From Betaproteobacteria bacterium (lineage in GTDB: Bacteria; Pseudomonadota; Gammaproteobacteria; Burkholderiales; Rhodocyclaceae), in NCBI GenBank assembly GCA_009779265.1, contig WREP01000018.1:1-48699 (forward strand): 48,699 bases of DNA. Direction: 5' to 3'. A program made the translations under genes and the position numbers. Positions 45,936-48,699 of the stretch are shown here, one piece after another (within the stretch, counting starts at the first letter, position 1; every line of letters begins with the position of its first letter). Under the pieces are notes generated by a model. The model was not told where the DNA came from, ran no database searches, and saw only the letters and a list, made by a program, of their open reading frames with translations.

Positions 45936-47069
45936 ATGCACGATCAAAACTCCACGGTGGATTATCGGGCGCTACGCGAAGCCATTCGCGCCGCCGGGCA
46001 ACAACTCGGCTTCGCCGCCATCGGCGTCGCCCGCGCCGAGCCGGGGCCGGCCAGCGAACGACTGCATGCCTGGCTGGCCGAGGGCTGCCACGGCGAGATG
46101 GATTATATGGCCCGCCACGCCGAACTGCGCGCCCAGCCGCAGCAGTTGCATCCGGGCACCCTGACGGTGATCTCGGCGACGCTCGATTACCTGCCGCCCG
46201 GCGGGGCCGCGCCGCAGCCGGAACAAGCGGCGGTTTCGCGCTACGCCCAAGGCCGCGACTATCATAAGGTGGTGCGCGGCCGGCTGCAAAAACTGGCCGA
46301 TGCCATCGCCGCCCTCGCCGGCCCGTTCGGCTACCGCGTCTTTGCCGACTCGGCGCCGGTCATGGAAGTCGAATTCGCCCGCCAGGCCGGCCTCGGCTGG
46401 CGCGGTAAGCACACGCTACTGCTTTCGCGGCAAGGTTCGTGGCGCTTTCTCGGCGAAATCTACAGCGACCTGCCGCTCCCGCCCGACGCGCCCATCGCCG
46501 AACACTGCGGCCAATGCAGCGCCTGCCTGACGGCCTGCCCGACCGGCGCCATCGTCGCCCCCTACCGGATCGACGCGCGGCGCTGCATCAGCTACCTGAC
46601 CATCGAACTGGCCGGGACGATTCCCGAAGCACTGCGGCCCCTGCTCGGCAACCGCATCTACGGCTGCGACGACTGCCAACTGTGTTGCCCGTGGAACCGC
46701 TTCGCCCGCCCCGGCGACGGCGAATTCGCGCCGCGTCACGGGCTGGATTCGGCAAAGCTCATCGACCTGTTCGCCTGGAGCGCGGAACAATTCGCGCAGC
46801 GCCTCGCCGGCAACCCGATCCGCCGCATCGGCCATGAACGCTGGCTGCGCAACATCGCCGTCGCCCTCGGCAACGGCCCCGCCAGCGCCGCGGCAACGGC
46901 AGCCCTGAGCGCCCGCGCCGACCACCCCTCGGCCCTGGTCCGCGAACACGTCGCCTGGGCGCGGCAGCGGCTGGCAGGACGTGTCCAAGGCAATCGCATG
47001 AATGTGCCTCATGCCGAAAATCTCCCGATACCCGGATCCCCTCGCCCCGCTCGGCGGGGAGAGGGTTAG
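45936..47069 (+). CDS. queG: Epoxyqueuosine reductase, with repeat-encoded C-terminus
   Basis: The enzyme reduces epoxyqueuosine to queuosine in tRNA. The 377-residue protein has AEGCHGEMDYMARHAELRAQ and MEVEFARQAGLGWRGKHTLL for cobalamin binding, and two 4Fe-4S clusters in HCGQCSACLTACPTGAI and CDDCQLCCPWN. ATG 45936 fits the family start. The usual end comes at about VREHVAWARQRLAG; the last 29 or so codons (RVQGNRMNVPHAEN...) are encoded by the MITE-like end at 46986-47004 and a GC-rich repeat arm. Confidence 0.93.
   Translation: MHDQNSTVDYRALREAIRAAGQQLGFAAIGVARAEPGPASERLHAWLAEGCHGEMDYMARHAELRAQPQQLHPGTLTVISATLDYLPPGGAAPQPEQAAVSRYAQGRDYHKVVRGRLQKLADAIAALAGPFGYRVFADSAPVMEVEFARQAGLGWRGKHTLLLSRQGSWRFLGEIYSDLPLPPDAPIAEHCGQCSACLTACPTGAIVAPYRIDARRCISYLTIELAGTIPEALRPLLGNRIYGCDDCQLCCPWNRFARPGDGEFAPRHGLDSAKLIDLFAWSAEQFAQRLAGNPIRRIGHERWLRNIAVALGNGPASAAATAALSARADHPSALVREHVAWARQRLAGRVQGNRMNVPHAENLPIPGSPRPARRGEG
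46986..47004 (+). mobile_element. Solitary MITE-like end
   Basis: CAAGGCAATCGCATGAATG matches the end of the 22079 element with one mismatch over 19 bases. No partner end was found downstream in the window. It lies inside the 3' codons of queG. Confidence 0.55.
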
Positions 47070-47163
47070 GGTGAGGGGTGCGGTTTATCAAGCGTAGGGG
47101 CGAATAATTATTCGCCCCTACTGCCCCTCACCCCGGCCCTCTCCCCGCAAGCGGGGCGAGGGA
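47038..47163. repeat. Nested inverted repeat with a 28-bp perfect palindrome at its centre
   Basis: The arms 47038-47080 (CCCCTCGCCCCGC...TGAGGGG) and 47123-47163 (CCCCTCACCCCGG...GGCGAG) are largely complementary. Midway, 47094-47121 is a perfect 28-bp palindrome (GTAGGGGCGAATAA and its complement). Together they could form one long hairpin. The queG stop codon (47067-47069) is inside the left arm. Confidence 0.8.
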
Positions 47164-47172
47164 GAGCGCAGC

Positions 47173-47385
47173 CTGACGCGCAAGGATCTGGAGCCTTTCA
47201 TCGGGCCGCGAGGCCGGGTGTCGGACATTCTGAACCGCGTTCGTCCATTGACGCTGGAGATGATACGCAAGCTGGCAGAAGGCTTGAAACTACCCGCCGA
47301 GGTATTGATTCGTCCCTATCGGCTGCGGCAAGCAAACGAGAAGCTGGCAGCCTCTCATCGCCAACCCGTTTGCGTATCCGCGTAG
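47173..47385 (+). pseudogene. HigA-like antitoxin remnant, 5' end missing
   Basis: A 70-codon open stretch reads LTRKDLEPFIGPRGRVSDIL, NRVRPLTLEMIRKLAEGLKL and PAEVLIRPYRL, the C-terminal HTH half of a HigA-type antitoxin. There is no start codon: its 5' part is replaced by the GC-rich repeat. It lies just upstream of an intact higBA pair to which it is not closely similar. It is probably untranslated. Confidence 0.65.
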
Positions 47386-47438
47386 CCATTCGTCATTTCT
47401 TTCGCCGCAGCGGCTGCATTCGTCGGCAGCAAAGCATC

Positions 47439-47477
47439 ATAGTAACGATTGACGATACTATCGGCTCGCGTTAGCAT
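47439..47477 (+). promoter_or_regulatory. Promoter and operator of higBA
   Basis: ATAGTA (47439-47444) and TACTAT (47456-47461) form an inverted repeat with an 11-bp spacer, overlapping a -35 TTGACG (47449-47454) that is 17 bp from TAGCAT (47472-47477). The toxin GTG follows at 47484. Antitoxin binding here would block the promoter. Confidence 0.55.
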
Positions 47478-47483
47478 TCGCTC

Positions 47484-47762
47484 GTGATCTCGAATTTCAC
47501 CTGTCCCGATACCGAGGCGTTGTTCGCTGGCCGGCGCGTGGCGCGGTTCGCCAATATTGCCGCGAGCGCCATGCGCAAGCTCGCCATGCTGAACCGGGTG
47601 CGAACGCTCGATGATTTGCGCGTGCCGCCCGGCAACCGGCTGGAAAAACTCACCGGCGATCGGGAAGGCCAATGGAGCATCCGCATCAACGATCAATGGC
47701 GCGTGTGCTTTCGCTTCGCGGCAGGCAACGTGGGCGATGTCGAGATCGTGGATTACCACTGA
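47484..47762 (+). CDS. higB: HigB/RelE-family toxin
   Basis: The 92-residue toxin has NIAASAMRKLAMLNRVRTLD, DLRVPPGNRLEKLTGDREGQ, and WSIRINDQWRVCFRF, the HigB/RelE pattern for ribosome-dependent mRNA cleavage. It starts with GTG only a few bases after the putative -10, so the leader must be very short. It is followed 12 bp later by the antitoxin gene (toxin first, as in higBA). Confidence 0.93.
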   Translation: MISNFTCPDTEALFAGRRVARFANIAASAMRKLAMLNRVRTLDDLRVPPGNRLEKLTGDREGQWSIRINDQWRVCFRFAAGNVGDVEIVDYH

Positions 47763-47774
47763 AGGAGCATCGTC

Positions 47775-48083
47775 ATGCCGCGCGAAATTCCCTACCCCCA
47801 TCCCGGCGAAATCCTGCTGGAAGAATTCCTGAAACCGCTTGGCATCAGCCAGTACCGGCTGGCCAAGGAAATCGGCGTGCCGCAGCGGCGCATCGGTGAA
47901 ATCGTGGCGGGCAAGAGAGCCGTTACCGTCGATACGGCCTTGCGCCTGTCCGCCTTCTTCGGCATGAGCGATGGTTTCTGGAGCGGGCTGCAAACCGACT
48001 ACGACATTGCCCAATGCCGCGAGGCGCTGGCCGAAACGCTGGCGCGCATCCCACGCCATGCGCTGGAACCGCGCGCCGCGTAA
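47775..48083 (+). CDS. higA: HigA-family antitoxin
   Basis: The 102-residue XRE-type protein begins MPREIPYPHPGEILLEEFLK and has the HTH ISQYRLAKEIGVPQRRIGEI followed by GKRAVTVDTALRLSAFFGMS, characteristic of HigA. AAGGAG is 8-13 nt upstream of ATG 47775. It is expected to neutralise HigB and repress the operon. Confidence 0.95.
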   Translation: MPREIPYPHPGEILLEEFLKPLGISQYRLAKEIGVPQRRIGEIVAGKRAVTVDTALRLSAFFGMSDGFWSGLQTDYDIAQCREALAETLARIPRHALEPRAA

Positions 48084-48114
48084 GGCACTGCGGCTGCCCT
48101 GCGATACCCTCCAA

Positions 48115-48699
48115 TCAGCTTAAGGGCAGCTCGATTTCGCGCATGATGCGGTCGGTTTCGCTGAGGATTTTGATGATCTTCTGGTAGTGGCGAATGTCAT
48201 CCCAGGCGAGCGCGCGGCCTTTGCGGTCTTTCAGCCATTTTTGCGCCGGCTGGTAGCCGCCGATGGGGAAATCCCAAGCGATGACGGGCACGTTCTCAAA
48301 ATACTGGCTGGCGTTGATCCAGACGCGCCCCTCGGCGAAGCGCGGTTTGTCCACCACGCTGTCGCCTTCGCCGTGGAAGGGATAGGGCGTCTCGCCAATG
48401 GCGGCGTCTTCCATCAGGTGCAGGCGGCGCAACGCCTCGCCCTTGGCGCTCACATCCGCGAACACTTCCGGCGATGGCGGAAAGGGGATGCGCGGGAAGT
48501 CGATTTTCAGGAATTCTCCGTAGGTCTGGCGATAGGCCGGGCAGTACAGTGCGCCGTAGATGTAATCGAAAACCTTGATTTCGTCCGGGCGTGCGTCGCC
48601 CGTCGACTCGGCACTCGGCACTCGGCACTCGGCACTCGGCACTCGGCACTCGGCACTCGGCACTCGGCACTCGGCACTCGGCACTCGGCACTCGGCACT
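48115..48699 (-). CDS. C-terminal part of a type ISP-like restriction-modification protein (partial)
   Basis: The 195 codons read from the window edge begin with the 7-bp tandem repeat (VPSAECR units) and then give KVFDYIYGALYCPAYRQTYG, EFLKIDFPRIPFPP, RVWINASQYFENVPVIAWDF and IGGYQPAQKWLKDRKGRALA, ending in LSETDRIMREIELPLS. This matches the C-terminal target-recognition region of LlaBIII-type (type ISP) enzymes, which combine nuclease, helicase and methyltransferase. The catalytic parts lie beyond the window, so integrity cannot be judged. The repeat falls just before the recognition region. Confidence 0.65.
   Translation of the reverse strand, partial: SAECRVPSAECRVPSAECRVPSAECRVPSAESTGDARPDEIKVFDYIYGALYCPAYRQTYGEFLKIDFPRIPFPPSPEVFADVSAKGEALRRLHLMEDAAIGETPYPFHGEGDSVVDKPRFAEGRVWINASQYFENVPVIAWDFPIGGYQPAQKWLKDRKGRALAWDDIRHYQKIIKILSETDRIMREIELPLS
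48606..48699. repeat. Heptanucleotide tandem repeat, ACTCGGC
   Basis: The unit ACTCGGC is repeated 13 times without a mismatch plus ACT, and runs off the window edge. Because 7 is not a multiple of 3, each unit gained or lost shifts the reading frame; three units make 7 codons (VPSAECR). It reads through in all three frames on the minus strand, with no stops inside the repeat. Confidence 0.97.

Noticed and set aside
48606-48699. Possible CRISPR array at the window edge
   Set aside because: The unit is 7 bp and contiguous with no spacers, so it is a simple tandem repeat.

Overview
This is a GC-rich chromosomal segment of a Gram-negative bacterium, most likely a betaproteobacterium of the Rhodocyclales type. 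Pointers are the ribF-ileS-lspA-fkpB-ispH block followed by a type IV minor-pilin/pilY1 cluster, the rpsT/DUF3579/arg neighbourhood, and the alaA-GNAT-hom...thrC order. The order-level placement is an inference from gene order and protein style, not a measured phylogeny.

Layout. 1-4.2 kb: the end of an initiator tRNA, then a plus-strand run (thioredoxin/TPR co-chaperone, MAPEG protein, NAD(P)H-hydrate repair enzyme, nadC, a 45-residue membrane peptide) closed by a clear terminator. 4.2-10.7 kb, minus strand: a DUF2339/DUF3999 envelope pair, a Nudix hydrolase and thrC. 10.7-14.2 kb: an accessory insert between thrC and hom, with a NnrS-like membrane protein and a DUF2249 protein behind a possible FNR-type box, then an XRE regulator divergent from a SAM methyltransferase around a perfect palindrome. 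14.2-17.2 kb: hom, a GNAT gene and alaA, translationally coupled. 17.3-21.8 kb: a MazEF-type toxin-antitoxin pair, an Mth938-like protein, mannose-1-phosphate guanylyltransferase, and a GGDEF protein separated from a V4R protein by one in-frame stop codon. 22-30 kb: a MITE-like element, mltB, yajQ, ppnP, DUF2788, the argD-argF-argG operon, an orphan ParA, a small unknown, DUF3579 and rpsT. 30-37 kb: a second, shorter MITE copy and pilE-pilY1-pilX-pilW-pilV-fimT. 37-43 kb: ispH-fkpB-lspA-ileS-ribF. 43-48.7 kb: a RelB/YafQ pair, amiC-tsaE, queG, a HigA-like gene remnant, a HigBA pair, and the C-terminal part of a type ISP-like restriction-modification protein whose reading frame runs through a 7-bp tandem repeat at the window edge.

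Most of the window is housekeeping: amino-acid synthesis (threonine, arginine, alanine), NAD, tRNA modification, lipoprotein and isoprenoid processing, cell-wall hydrolases and pilus biogenesis. The unusual part is between the genes. There are several GC-rich inverted repeats and palindromes. There is also a previously unlabelled (to me) small mobile element family with CAGGG-starting terminal inverted repeats and 10-bp target duplications: two complete copies and one solitary end, the latter supplying the C-terminal codons of queG. The other two leads are the heptanucleotide repeat inside the restriction-modification frame and the V4R/GGDEF pair split by a single TGA.
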